A DNA stretch of 64,000 nucleotides from Ficedula albicollis. Taxonomy: Eukaryota; Chordata; Aves; Passeriformes; Muscicapidae. Made by a program: the position numbers and the translations under genes. Position 1 is the stretch's first letter. Every line of letters begins with the position of its first letter. Shown here one piece after another: positions 12,625 through 24,759 of this stretch. The stretch is from positions 2,458,649-2,522,648 of the forward strand of contig NC_021680.1 of the NCBI RefSeq assembly GCF_000247815.1, read 5' to 3'. The notes under the pieces were generated by a model, which worked only from the letters and a program-made list of their open reading frames with translations, had not been told where the DNA came from and searched no databases.

Positions 12625-13158
12625 GATGCTGTGGTGGGCTGACCCTGGGTGGGTGCCAGAGACACCCACCAAAGCCACTCTGTTACTCCCCTCTGCAACT
12701 GGATGAGGGAGAGAAAATACAACAAAAGGTTCATGAGTTAAGGTCTGGGAAAGGTCACTCACCAAGTACCATCATGGGCAAAACAGACTTGAATTAGAGA
12801 TATTCATTGGATTTGCTGCTAACAAAATCAGAGCAGGATAATGAGAAGTAAAAACAGAGACTAAAAACACCTTCCCCCCACCTTATATGCTGAGCATGCT
12901 GTCATGTGGTCTGGAACATCCCTTTGGTCACTTGGGGTCACTTGTCCTGGCTGTGTCTCCTCCCAGCCTCCCATGCACCCCCAGCCCCCTCACCATTTAA
13001 ATGGTGGCCATATAAAAAGCAGAAAAGGCCTCAGCTCTGTGTGAGCCCTGCCCAGCCACAACCAAAACATCTCTGTCTTCAGCACAGATCCAAAACACAG
13101 CCCTGCACCAGCCACTGTGGAACAAAACCTCTACCCCAGCTGAAAGCAGCACAGATGC
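12625..13158 (+). mobile_element. Solo LTR of an endogenous retrovirus (ERVL-like), with TSD
   Basis: The LTR spans 12630-13153 (524 bp). It begins TGTGGTGGGCTGACC and ends GCAGCACA, with the TG...CA ends of retroviral LTRs. It is flanked by a perfect 5-bp target-site duplication, GATGC, at 12625-12629 and 13154-13158. Five bases fits ERVL-class integration, and the sequence resembles a common LTR family of songbirds. A TATA-like CATATAAAAAG at about 13008-13018 supports plus orientation, though no clear AATAAA follows. No gag, pol or env sequence adjoins, so it is a solo LTR left by recombination between the two LTRs of a provirus. Confidence 0.85.
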
Positions 13159-14082
13159 ACGGCCCTGGAATCTGCTTCCCACCACAGGTTCCCTCTTGTA
13201 GCTTCACCCTGCTCAGCTCTGATGCAGGAGAGACCAAAGCAAGAGGGTGAGTCTGAGAATCCAAACCCCCTCCTTGCCTGCAAATGTGGAGAAACACCCT
13301 GTGCTTTCCTGTGAAGGTAACCCTGCCCATCCTGGGCTGGGAACAAAAGCCAGGATCCCCTTTGGATTTCCTGAAGGGATTGTCCCCCTCCATCCCGTTC
13401 CCTATGACAGTCTGTGAGCCTTTAAGGATGAGATGCTCGCAGGTCCCCAGCACTGGCATTGGTGTGATGGGGACAGGGGCCACCACACCTGGTGGTGGCT
13501 GGGAATAGGAGGCAAACAATTACAGCTGAAGAGGACGTATAGCATTGTAATCCCGAAAAGAAACATTATGATTCATCATTCCTGATGTAATGTCATCTGT
13601 TTAATAAAGCTGTAACTCACTCTGGGCTCATTTTTAATGGGGCTATTTAGGTAATGGCGTTGGGTTTTCTCTTTCCCAACCTCCCCCCACTCCCATACTA
13701 AGTAGGATTTGGACCAAACACTTGGAAAGAGCTATTGTAGCCCAAGACTTTTTTTTTTATATTTACAATATCTTTCAGGCCATAGCTGAACGAGGTATTA
13801 TTTATGTCAAATCACTACTTACCCTGAAATATGGGGAGAAGGAAAGCCAACAGCTGGATATGGTAATGAGTAAATAAACCATGTGTCTCTTTAATGATAG
13901 GGACATGAATTTGTGCCGCATGGGGAAACGGCCGGCGATAAGATGTCTTTGACTGGGGCTGACCACAGAGCAAGGGCACCCCAAAATTTATGTGGCTGGA
14001 GGGCTCCCTTGGCAGCTTGCTGGGAAGAGCGATGGTCTGATGGTCTGGGGTTGGCTTCACTGCCTGTTCTCTTGGGGGTGTT
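13159..14082. other. Unique DNA with a possible regulatory patch
   Basis: No gene recognised. The part at about 13505-13670 is AT-rich (AACAATTACAG, ATGATTCATCATT) and looks like a small regulatory island. T-rich runs lie near 13749-13760. Confidence 0.4.
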
Positions 14083-14262
14083 ATCCACATGCAGGCACAG
14101 CAGCATTTGCTGCCTCCAGCCTGGAGGCACAGCGTGACTCTTCCCACAAAAAATCCACATGCAGGCACAGCAGCATTTGCTGCCTGCAGCCTGGCGGCAC
14201 AGCGTGACTCTTCCCACAAAAACCTCCAGCCTGGAGGCACAGCGTGACTCTTCCCACAAAAA
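14083..14262. repeat. Nested tandem duplication (70-bp unit plus 40-bp part unit)
   Basis: Full units lie at 14083-14152 and 14153-14222. A third copy of only the last 40 bases follows (14223-14262). The order is A-B, A-B', B. The third copy matches the B part of the first copy (14113-14152) exactly, while the middle copy has private changes (CCTGCAG for CCTCCAG, GGCGG for GGAGG). The B part holds a CCTCCAGCCTGGAGG inverted repeat. Confidence 0.93.
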
Positions 14263-15604
14263 ACTGGGTTTGGTTTTTTGGATGTCTTGGAAACCCAGAG
14301 TTCTTAAAAATCCAGACAGGTCATTTTAGGAAGAAGTGGTGGGAGGGGGAGTGGCTGTGATACCAGTCCAGAGGGAGAGGCTGTAACTGTTCTTGTGATG
14401 TGGGTTTTTTCCAGGGTGATTTTCTGCGTGTGCGCGGAGGGAAGCAGGTCTGCGGATGGACATTTTGGTTGCATATTGTTTGAACACCCACAAGTGACAT
14501 CAGTTGTTTGTGTCCTCACTGGAGAGGACTGGCAAGAGTCTTGCTGTCTCTGGGGACATGCTACAAGGGCACAGCCAGAGAGTGGGTGATTGATGCAAAC
14601 TGTTAGAGGAAAGGGGAGACGCCAAGGGGAATTGCCTGAGGACAGCATTGAAGTAGGTGTGACAACACCGAACTTCTTTATGCATTCAGCTTCCTGCACA
14701 AGAGTCGTTTTTGTTTTGTGGCAAACTGGGGGTTGTGTGAAGTTTTGGTGGAGGGTAAAGCTTCTACTAGTAGTCATTGCACATTTGAGTTCCACACTCC
14801 TGGACTTGTGCAAACTTGGAGCTGTCGAGGCCGAGCATCCCCCTGTGCTGTGTGGAGTGGAGACGTGGGGCACAAATCCCCTGTGCCACAGAGCTGATGC
14901 TTCACGGGGTGAACGCTGAGCTGCAGCCAAGTGGGCCCATTTCTCTTGAATTCAGTTGTGTGCCTGGCTCTCTGTGCCTGCAAGAAAAAAATCAGAGCTG
15001 CCAAATTGGATGGATCGTTTCTGACACAGCAAACTCCTCCTGACAGTGGCCAAGAGCAGAGTGCTTTGGGAGTGTATGAGAGCTGGGTATTTATGGGCAG
15101 ACCCTTCCCACTCTATCTACCTGGCTTTGATGTAGGGACTGTCCCAAATTAAGGAGTCTCTTGATGTCAAAAAGGACTTGACTTTCTGCATGAGAATTAT
15201 GTAATTCATGTGTCCACTGTTCATACAGTTTATTGAAAAAGCAAGTCATCTCTGTTCTCTACCACAGCCCTACTGAAAGGGAACCAGGACTGTAACTGGT
15301 TAGAGCTCCTTCTAAAGTGCTGTAACTTGGTGTGAAAGGGCCATTAAAAATATTGCACCTTGCCACCCATAGATTGCTTAGCTGGCAACCACACATAAAG
15401 GCCAGCAGGGCTTTATTTGAGGACATGTTCTTTTATCCATATCTGTTTGCCTAATTCAAAAAGTGAGCTCAGTGGTTTTAAGAAGCTTTTTGTGGCTGGC
15501 TGCACTTTGTATTTTTCCCCAGACTTTCTAGATGGAAACTCCCTGTTGTTTATCTATCTCTCCCGTTATCATATCAGGAGCAAGAAAGGAAACAAATAAG
15601 AAAA
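14263..15604. other. Unique noncoding DNA
   Basis: No gene recognised. A 208-codon minus-strand frame (14304-14930) shows no domain or signal I know. Confidence 0.55.
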
Positions 15605-15695
15605 CTTGGGAAAAAAAACCCCACCAAACCACAAAAACAAAACCAACCAACCAATCAACAACAACAAAAAAACCACCCCAAAACCATAAGCACCT
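15605..15695. repeat. A/C-rich low-complexity tract
   Basis: About 90 bases almost free of G and T, built of AAAAC, AACC and AAC words. On the minus strand this is a G/T tract. Confidence 0.85.
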
Positions 15696-16559
15696 TAAAA
15701 TATCCCCCACTCAAAGCAGTTTCTACTTTTGTCCCATCCGGTGGTGATTTACGGCGGATGCAGGAGCCAGCCCTCTGCTCTTTGGAGGAGCCAGGAAAGG
15801 CTGGGAAGGTGAGTCCTGTCTGGAGGAGAAGGGTGGTTTGTGTGCTGTGGGGTCACCAGGCTTCCAGGCTGGGTGTCCCACGTGCATCCTGTTTGGAGCT
15901 TGGGATTTGGTGCTCCATGGGCCTGAAAGGAAGGTCAGGGGATGTCACATGAAGGTGCTTGGACTCTTGCCCAGCCTCAGGAGGTGAGCTGATATCTGGG
16001 CAGAGAGATATCAGATGCTACAGCTTTGGGACAGGTCATGGATTTAATATTCCTTTCTTCTGCTTCCTTCTTCGTGCTGGTCCTCACCTGCAGAATGGGA
16101 GTGATGGTTTTCATCTGCCTTTTGAAGAGTTTTAGATCTGACATGTTCAGCGGCTGAGACTTTGGTAGGGGGATTATTGCCAGTTTCCCTGTAGACCTTC
16201 AAAATGTTCTTTGCTCTTGGTTCTAACTCGGTGAAACTTGGCCTGAACACCTGTGCTCATGTCAAACACCACCTAATTCCACCCACGGGTTTGGTTTTGG
16301 GCTCTTTGGAGCAGAAGGCTGGTCCTCATTACTCCAGCCCTGTGTAAACAGCTGCTGTGGCTGAACATCTTTGGTGCACTAAGAGGAAATTGTTCCTGCC
16401 TGCCTTTCATGTCTGTACTATCACTTGAGGAGCCCGTGCTGCGAACTGCCAGGGTTGTGCTTGCATGGCTTAGAGTGGGAACCGAAACCAGCATGTGTCT
16501 CCTAAAACAAACACCAAAAATCTCATCTCATGAATGCTGTCCAGAATGTGAAATTTGTG
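15696..16559. other. Unique noncoding stretch
   Basis: No gene recognised. CTCACCTGCAGAATGGGAG at about 16083-16101 is weakly MIR-like, but too little is preserved to call a repeat. Confidence 0.5.
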
Positions 16560-16860
16560 GGTAAATCATAATGTGGTTCATGGGGTCAGCAGAGAAGGAT
16601 AAACCTGCCACTTACAGATGTTCCAGGCAATAAAAAGGGCCCGTAAAGAAAAGCCCCTTGTTGCCAGGCAAAGCCACAAGCGCAGAATTGAGCCGTGCCT
16701 GGGGCCTCCCGCTTTCCTGGGAAGCAGGGAAGGGGTTAAGTGTGGAGCCGAGCACTCGGCTTGCTCTGTATTATGTCCAGGTGGCATGACGTGTGAACAG
16801 ACGAAAGATAAAAATCACAGCGGATAAAATCACAGAGGAAATGGCTCTGTCTGAGCCCAG
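16560..16860. promoter_or_regulatory. Candidate regulatory island
   Basis: A purine-rich, AT-biased block with intact CpGs (near 16645, 16680, 16750 and 16800) and GATAAAA words at 16806-16830. It stands out from the CpG-depleted flanks. Function is inferred. Confidence 0.22.
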
Positions 16861-19059
16861 ATCACGACGCCTTGCGCTGACCCCACAACCTGAGCTCCAT
16901 CAGTCAAGTTGTCCTTCCCTTGACTTCTCACCCCATGCTCTGCTGCTGCTGCTACTCCATAAAAGAGGAGGGTGGTGGGAGGAGGGGAGAGGCGGCTCAG
17001 CCCGATGACTAAGAGGGTCCGAGGACACAGGTCAAGTTCTTTCTGCTGGAGTCTGGAAGGGAGAGCTGAGTACTCTACCAGACCCTGCTATAAAATGATC
17101 TTCCCCATAAAAGGACTGCAGAGGAACTGGGAGGCGAGTGTGGTCCTGTCCTGGGGATGGGGATGGGGGTGGTGGAGCAGAGCCAGGCTGTCCCAGAGCC
17201 ACGGAGCAGTAGCAGTGTCAGGGCCTGGGGCTGTGCTTGGGACGGTGTCAGGTCTGGGACTTGTCTGTCAGTGGGTCCCTTCCCACCCAGCCGTGCCAGC
17301 TCTGCTGACAGGAAACCAGGGAAGAGACCAAACCAGCCTGGGTAAGGATGTCACTGCCGTGCCCTTGGTGCTTGGTCACCTTCGAGAAAGAAAGAAAGTC
17401 TTTGAGGGTTTGGATCAACTCTGTGGGCATCTCTGGGGGGAATCAATCTCCTCAGCCTCCTTCATTGGAGACAGGTGGCGTCGGTGACAGAAATAGTGAG
17501 CCACTGTCCCCGAGCCAGGCAGCCACAGCTGTGGGGACGGGCACTCTCCAAGCTCCGCTCTCACAGGAGCCATGTTCGCCGCAAGGGCCGGGGGATGCTG
17601 GAATTTGCTCCCTCTGTCTGATCCAAAAGTGTCTAGTTTTGGGGAAGGCCTTCTGGGCATGCTGCACAAGACATCTGTTTTACAGGGTGTTTAGGACAGG
17701 GCTCAACGCAGGCTTCCCAAAACTGGGAAAGGCTGGGAAGTGGTTCCCTGTAGTAGCTGGCCGAGTTCCCCTGCCCTAATTATCTTTTGCAGCCCTGGGA
17801 TTTTGAGTGTTACCAATGACACTGTGCTGGGGCAGTAAGAAGTGGGAGGGAGTTTTTAGGTGATTAGACTGTAAAATTCTCTGCACATTTAAAAAAAAAA
17901 AAAGAAAAAAAAAGGTGCTTTTCATGTGGTATAAAGATACAGGAAACCACAGCTCTGGTGGCCTCGTGCCTATATGGAAACTTGTATTTTCAATTCACCT
18001 TTATCTAGTTCCATGTGTATTTTAGTTTAGTTTAACCCAGCATGATTTAATTGGAATTTTTGCACCAGAATGACCAAGCTGGTTTAGAGCTGACACCCCC
18101 TGAGCTGCAGGTGAGCTTTATTTGTAGAGATGCCTGCAGAGGTGCTGGAGACTGTTGCTGTCCCTGAGTTGCTGGGAACAGAGCTATGGCAGGAACGTGC
18201 TCGGGCATCTGATGCTGGGAGGCCTTCAGGCAAAAGGGGAGTGTGATTGAGCTTGGGTTAAGTGTCTGCTTAGCCTTCTGCCCTGTCTGTGTGATAATGA
18301 GGCCCTTGGATGCCGAAGGACCCAATACTCTGAAGTCAACAGTATGCCATGGTGATCCATCCCAGGGCTGGGCGCTCCAGGGGCGATGCCAGGGGCTCCT
18401 GGGGAAGGTAGAGGTTTAAAAATCCCACTCCTTTCTGGAGCACTGCTCCCCCAAGGTTGTGATAGTGATCCTTGCCTGCTCTGAGGGGAGTACAGTGACA
18501 GGGTGGGCACCTCCAGACAGAGACATGACCTGGAACAAGGAGGATCATGATATGCCCGTTAAAGAGTGATTTAGAGCTTAATGAGCATCGTGCCTCTGCC
18601 TCCCCTTGCCATGAGGAAGGTCAGGGTATGATGACCAGGCCCTGTCTATGAGCACAGGTGTGTCTCGGCTTGGCAGCATCTCTCGTGCCTCTGACAGCAT
18701 GTGTGGTTCAGAAAGTGCAAGCAGCTGTTGAGAAGACTGAGACTTCCCTGTCCTGGCCAGGAAGGGGTAAGCAAGGATGTAGGGAATTCCACACAAACAT
18801 ACACGACTTTTTTTGGGAGGCAAGATGCTTGTCAGTGAGCAAAGACACCTCTGTGTGCGGCAGAAGGAGCAGCTGCATTTTGGGCTCACAGCAGGCTCTG
18901 CGGGTTGTCTCCTGCTCAGCGAGCAGCCAGGGCAGCAGCCCATCTGTGTGTGCCTGCTCCTGGAGAGGCTGGAGAGCATCACCACTCCTCCTCCCCAGGG
19001 AAGGCAGCTCCGTGGCACGACCTCCCACCTGGGGAAACGAGATCAGCAAATGACTCCTA
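16861..19059. other. Unique noncoding DNA
   Basis: No gene recognised. Contains an A-rich run (A13 G A8) at about 17890-17912. The frames of 130-171 codons at 16972-17779 and 18578-19100 overlap one another on both strands and have no recognisable domain. Confidence 0.55.
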
Positions 19060-19400
19060 AGTAGCATGTCCATCACTGTCAAATTGACCACGGATGTCAA
19101 GCGTGAGCCGGCTGTCCCCGCGGCGTGGCCGGAGCCAGCCCCTTAGCCGGCTGAGCCGAGCTGTGCTGACTCCCCGTGATAGCATTTTAATGTGAGGGAT
19201 GACAGAGGCCTCCAAGTTAATGTCTGCAGAGAGGTGACAGTTTTGAATGTCAGCCAAAGTGGAAGGCCTGCCTGGAATTTCGCAGAGAGGGAAGAGGATG
19301 GGCGTGAAATTAGCCCAGGCAGCCGTGTCTGCCGGCAGCCTCGCGGCGCTGATACCTGGTGCTCCCGAAAGCTGGCAGCCTGAGCGGAACCTTCCCCTCG
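19060..19400. promoter_or_regulatory. Candidate CpG-retaining regulatory island
   Basis: CpGs cluster at 19085-19190 and 19310-19365 between AT-rich words (ATTTTAATGTGAGG near 19185, AAGTTAATG near 19215). A 284-codon minus-strand frame covers it (19057-19911), but it looks GC-driven and matches no family I know. An enhancer or unannotated exon are both possible. Confidence 0.25.
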
Positions 19401-19929
19401 GACCTCCAAGGGCCACCCACGTGTGGCTCTTCCCAGGAGTGTCTCCAAGGGCTGGAGAAGGGATTTGAGCCTGGAGCTGCCTGTTGCTCTCTTGCGAGGA
19501 CCACGGGGATGTGGGAATGGAGACAGAAATGCCGCGCTGGCGATAGGAGGTGGAGATGAGATGGGAGCCAAGCTGGTGTCTGCCCACCATTATTAAAAAT
19601 AACCAGTGCGTGTATTTAGATGAGACCTGGCTCTCAGGAGCTTGGCTGGCTGCCTGAGCAGCCCCATGGAGTCCCACAAGGAAGGCACTCCTGGTGATTA
19701 AAATCTGATGGCAAAGAGCATCCGAGTAATTCCTAAACAGCTCGTTCACGAGAGGGAGTGAAAGCCTCCTGATGCTCCTTGTGCAGATGAGGAAATGGCC
19801 AGCACAAATCAGCCCATCCCAAATGAGCAGGTATTCCTGTCCCCTTCCCCAGCTGAGGGCCAGGGAGCTCGCTTTGCTGTGCCTCAGTTTCTCTCCTCTC
19901 CATGGGAACAAAGTCTGTGTTTCTTTATG
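19401..19929. other. Unique stretch
   Basis: No gene recognised. GCAGATGAGGAAATGG (19783-19798) followed by CCTCAGTTTCTC (19882-19893) are MIR-like words, but they are not joined in a recognisable copy. Confidence 0.5.
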
Positions 19930-20340
19930 GAGAAATGCTGGAGAAAATAAATGGCCTCAGGGTTGCAAAGGGCCTGAAGACCGCAGGTGGGAGGCATTCC
20001 TGAAAGGAGACGAAAGCAATGACAAGATACTGAGCACAGCCAAGAGCTAGGCTGGATTTATTAAAGGGAAAACGAGGGAGACGTCTGTGGTCAGCTTGAT
20101 AAATTGTCTCCCCCTCAAAGCCGTGTTTCTGTGTTATTGTTCGCCTGCGATGGGATCTTGACAAACTCTTCCCCGGGCTCAGGGGCTAATTGCTGAGTTC
20201 ACAGAGTTGCAGATGGCCTTCCATGCTGTCATCTGAGCTGGCACTGGGCTGAACTGGTTGTAGACTGCCCACTGGGAAACCATTAATGGGTCTCTTTGGT
20301 AATGCAATACAAGGCCCAGAATTGCCTATTAAGTCCAGTA
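19930..20340. promoter_or_regulatory. Candidate regulatory island
   Basis: Unique DNA with retained CpGs and A/T-rich words (GGATTTATTAAAGGG near 20053, TTGATAAATTG near 20097). Its texture matches the other islands. Inference only. Confidence 0.2.
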
Positions 20341-21049
20341 GAGCCCAAACTCCTCCATTTGCTGGTAACCTTCATAACAGGGACAAGAGTCAATTTCTGT
20401 CCGTGTTCCATGTGAAATCCTGTCTGTAGTATGCAAGAGGATTTTCAGAAACCTGGTGTTGGATGGCCAGGAGACCAGGAAGAATATGCTCTGCTTCTCC
20501 TTGCTGCAGAAGCCCAGGAGGGAGGAAAAAGTTTGGTTGTCTGTGTTCCAGCAAAGCCACAACTTGGGAACTCTGGTGGCCTGCTGTGACCCTATAGGGA
20601 TATGCTCTGACTTGAATATTTGGGAAGTCACAGTTTTGACACAAGAGAGCTTTGTGAGAGAAATTGCCAGGTTCCCAAAGCAGGATTTTGACTGAGAGCT
20701 GTTTAAAAAAAATCTATTGGTGTGCAGATAAAGCAGTGTAAGGAATGCTATCAGATAAATAGGAGGAGGAGGATTGCAGTGGGCAAATCTCTTCAGAAAA
20801 TGTCTTCTGGGTGTTGGAAGGGAATTCCAGGAGCTGCTAAACCAATCCTGTATTGCTGAGCTGGTGTTAACAGAAGTGGTGAATTGTGGCTGTCCTCTTG
20901 CCAGGGTTTCACCTCCAGCTGACTGCAGCCATGTGGAAAAGGAGATGAAGGATTTGTCCACCCCTTGCTTGAACATAAGAGTCCTGCTTTGTTGTTGCAC
21001 TGTGGGCAGAATTGTGGCTTCAGGCCAGTTACACAAAAAACCCCACCAG
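20341..21049. other. Unique noncoding stretch
   Basis: A 235-codon minus-strand frame (20329-21036) is the only sizeable one. It has no recognisable domain and no clear splice context. Confidence 0.5.
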
Positions 21050-21145
21050 AACTCCTCACAGATATGTCAAATGTCCATTATAGGTAAAAACCAACCAAAC
21101 TCCTCACAGATATGTCAAATGTCCATTATACGTAAAAACCAACCA
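21050..21145. repeat. 48-bp tandem duplication
   Basis: Units at 21050-21097 and 21098-21145 begin AACTCCTCACAG and differ at very few sites (TATAGG against TATACG). An A/C-rich low-complexity tail runs on to about 21190. Confidence 0.92.
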
Positions 21146-22100
21146 GTCAACCAAAAAAAACCCCAAAAAATTCCCACCAAAAAGTAAACACACCCACAGA
21201 CCAAAGAACACTTCCAAATGAAAATAAAAAATTAACTGCAGACCCCCTAGTTCTCAGCACCTCAGAAGTTCAAGTTAGTGTTGGCTGGTTTTATCTGGGT
21301 ACTGAAATGAAATGGTATTGGTGCTGAGAAATACCTCTTAAAATAAGGAGAAGGTCTAAAGTGAATCCTAAATTCCTTACTCTAAGTTTAATGCTGTCTT
21401 TGTAAGCCTGGGCAATTGACTGGAGAAATGCTGGCCTTTGTTTAACTATTTTTCTTGGCAGCACTTTGACCTTTAGGTAACTCCTGGTCTTGACCTCAGC
21501 TCTTTCCCAGCCAGACAGCCGTGGAGGAATGCTGCAATTTGCAGGCTCTTAATCCCAATATATCAAATGCCAGTCTTGAGGAGTACTGCTGGAATCTGCT
21601 GGAGCACTGACCCGTGTTGTCCTTGCCTGCACTGCTCTGTGGCTCTTCTGAGAGCTTTGAAGGGCTCTTCTCTGCCCAGGAGGGAGCGGACCTTTCTCTG
21701 GCTGGTTGTGCTCAGTGGTGGCATGGGGGGGATGTCACAGGGGTGGCTCTGCCTCCACTCAGGTGAACCAGGAGAGGTTTTTCATGGGGAGAGCTTCCCT
21801 GCCACCCCTGTTATCACGCAGAGCACTCACTTGAATTCCCACGGGTTCATTTTGCAGCCAATCCAGAGCCTGTCGTCTCCCAAACTGCGGGTGTAGGCAC
21901 GGTGGGAGCAGACCTATGTGGGTTAAACTCCCACTTGCTGCCATCCTTGTGCTGAGAGCTGTGACCAGGCAGGTTCCCTCTCCTCAGACTCAGGCTCTGA
22001 GCTAACTCAGGGGAGAGATGTGTGCGCTCGTTTATCCTCCTCGTCGACAGATGGGATCCGACAGCTTCTTCCCTTATGCAGTCACAGACTCCACAGCTTG
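21146..22100. other. Unique noncoding stretch
   Basis: No gene recognised. A-rich at first, then GC-rich. Confidence 0.55.
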
Positions 22101-22314
22101 CATCTTTTCCCCTTTTCTGCCAGGAATAACTTTAAGGGGGGGCTTTAAAAAATGGTTCATTAATGTTCTGGAAATGTTGTTTTGTGTGTGAATTGCAGGA
22201 ACTATTTACAGTAACTTCTCAAATGAACCTTGCGAAAGGGGAATAATTTTGCTGTGTGCAAATTTCGCAGCCTTTTACTGCTTCGATTTTTTTTTTTTTT
22301 TCTTTTCCTGACAG
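22101..22314. promoter_or_regulatory. AT-rich island ending in a strong splice-acceptor-like tract
   Basis: AT-rich with intact CpGs. It ends in a long pyrimidine run (about 22286-22309) and CTGACAG (22308-22314), which together form a good 3' splice-site consensus. Either an intron end or a chance arrangement. Confidence 0.22.
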
Positions 22315-22373
22315 CATCTACATTTTAAAGTTATGGCCCCACGCTTAGGAAACCCAGTGTCTTTTTGGACCAG
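22315..22373 (+). other. Possible 59-nt exon (unproven)
   Basis: The segment lies between a strong polypyrimidine-CAG acceptor ending at 22314 and a donor-like CCAG|GTGAAT at 22370-22379. One frame (starting His-Leu-His) is open throughout. No protein family is recognised, so a cassette exon of an unseen gene, a noncoding-RNA exon and coincidence all remain open. Confidence 0.2.
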
Positions 22374-22432
22374 GTGAATTATGAATCAGCCTTGAACTCC
22401 TTTCATAGTGCTGAGTATTAATGTGTCCATAT

Positions 22433-22550
22433 TGCAGAGGGTTAGTGACTTCGCCAGTGGGTTGAGCAGAGAGCAAAGAGGCGACTTGAGGTCTCCAAGT
22501 GTTTAAGGCAGGGCACTATATTCATTCCCTGCTAGACAGATGGGAGACAG
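22433..22550. repeat. Weak MIR-like remnant
   Basis: GCAGAGGGTTAGTGACTTCG followed by GAGCAGAGAG resembles the antisense MIR pattern (GAGGTTAAGTGACTTGCCC). Strongly decayed, so a tentative call. Confidence 0.25.
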
Positions 22551-24759
22551 TGAGGCCCATGGACCTTGGAGAAATTAATGGGGCTCACTGAAAAAAAACC
22601 CATCCTGCTTAGAAATGAAATGTTAGCTGCACTTCTGTGTGCTCTGTGTGCCTGCCTTTATTTTTATTGGTCCCTCATCCGTTAAAGTTGTCACCTCCTG
22701 CTGTCATCCCAACTTTCTGTGTTGGGAGAAGGCTTGGTGGAAGAGCCCTTCCACGAAGCACAGGGGTACTGGCCAGTAGTGCTGCCTGCATCTCATTTTA
22801 ATGGGGAGTCATCAACCACTTATCAGCTTAACTGAAGATACTTGCTGTAAATGTAATTAAAACTGATTTTGTGAGGTGAGATTTTTCTTGGATGGGAGCT
22901 TTTGGTGTAAAAAGGTGGGAGACAGCTTGCTCAGGTAGAGGGTCAGTGTGTGGTGGCCTGGATGTGTGACTGGAACAGTTTGGTCAATATTTTGGACCGG
23001 TCAGTTTTGTTGATCTTTCCTGACTTATACGAGTTACCTGCAGATCCTGGGTTTCTGGAGAAAGATGGTTTGGATAATGCTGCAGCCCTTGTTGTCCCAG
23101 TATACTGAGGCTCTTTCCTACCTCTCAAACCCACCCTGCTGGCTTTGGGTTTTGACTTGCTTTATTTATTGTTCCCTTTACATCAGCCCCTCTGCTAAAG
23201 CCAAACCTCGTCTCGTTGAGCTTGGCTTCTTGGCAAGTCTGGATCTTGCAAATACGTCCAGGTTCAGAAGAAAAACAACTGTTTAAGGGTTTAGAATTCA
23301 ATTGAAAGTCAAAAGGAAATACAACATTTCATTCTGGATAATTAATAGATTTTTTTTGATAAAATAGCACGGATATTTTTGTTGATATTTAGTAATAAGT
23401 GCTGTCACTGAAATGCTTCTTTTGAAATATAATTTTAATTGAATTTGAAGCAAAAGGCATTTCAAGATGAGAAAAACTGAACTGCTGGGCTCAGAAATAT
23501 TGCAGCTAGACATCTTGATTTTGGAGAATTAAAATATTTCAGTGTGAGGAGCCTTCAGTGGGAAGGAGTCTGGAGTGATTTGAGAAGTATTTCGATGTTC
23601 CTGAATCTGCATTTTTCCCTGCTTATAGACACAGTATGTGTTTGTGGTAATGAAACATTTTTTACCTACTTCCAACAGTAAATGAGTAGGTAGCACAGTC
23701 CTTTGGTGAAAAAACTTAGAATTCAAATAGACAAGCTGGCAGGTTATTTAATCTCTGGATAATTTTGCCTGCCAGCAGAAGAGCATTTTTCACTTGCCCA
23801 GCTCAGTCTTTGGCCGAGCCAAGAACCAAAGCTGGGTTTTCTGAGTCCTTGTCCCATGTCCCACAACAAGACCCCTGTCTTCTCTCTTTGTCTGCGGCTT
23901 GTGATTGATCGCCCGAGCCTCCTGATATTATTTCTCTTCTGCTCCCTGACTGTATGATTTGAAACTTTTATAAGCAGGCCACAGAAAATGCATGTGACAC
24001 ACAAAAATATGGGTATTCATCAAAGCAGCACAGCTGCTCCTGAAACAATGGTGCTAAGGAAGCCCATTCATACTAATTACAGCAGCACAAAGAATTGTGT
24101 TGCTAAATTTGCTGGCAGGTCCAAAAAATGTTTTGGCTTGACCTGGAACAGTCTCTTTTGGGGAAGAAGTTTTTGGCAAGTCAAAATGTTTTAGTTTCAC
24201 TCTAGGAGCAGCATTTTGTTCTGAAGTGGAGGATTTGCTTTAAGTAGAGATGAAAAGCCTCTAAAGATGGAACTTTGGTTTTAAGACCAAGTGAAGTTTG
24301 TTTTTTTGTTTGTTTGTTTGTTTGTTTTGAAGGGAAGAAAGTTTTTCTCTTACCCTCGAGTTTGATGAAAAGGGATAAGTGGTTTGGGCAGCTTGCTCTC
24401 CCCAGTCTGAACTCTTCAGCAGCTGGAGGATGGCCTGACCCTTCTGCAAGCACCAGGAGAAACACCTCAGCTGAGGGTCTGAGGTCCAGGTGACCTTTCC
24501 CTTCTCTGCTTTGGCCCCAAAAATGTGCTGAGCTGATGATCCTGGTGAAGCCCAGTATCACTCGTGTGCTGGGGGGGGCAGAACAGGGGCAATTCCTCTG
24601 CTAAATCTCTTTGTTCTGAGCCCCAGAAGAAGCTGAGTGTAATTACACTCCACATACCGATATTTCTGTGCACTGCTCTGATGGCATTCCAACCGCACAA
24701 CAATATTTTCCTTTCTGAAAATAGCAGGCTGATTTAGTGAGATCCTTGAATGTTTAGAA
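22551..24759. other. Unique noncoding DNA
   Basis: No gene recognised. Contains a (TTTG)n run of about six units at 24307-24328 and AT-rich stretches at 22620-22700 and 23280-23480. Confidence 0.55.

Noticed and set aside
19057..19911. 284-codon minus-strand frame
   Set aside because: The longest frame free of homopolymers, but with no family resemblance. GC-rich DNA with CpGs gives long chance frames, and smaller frames overlap it on both strands.
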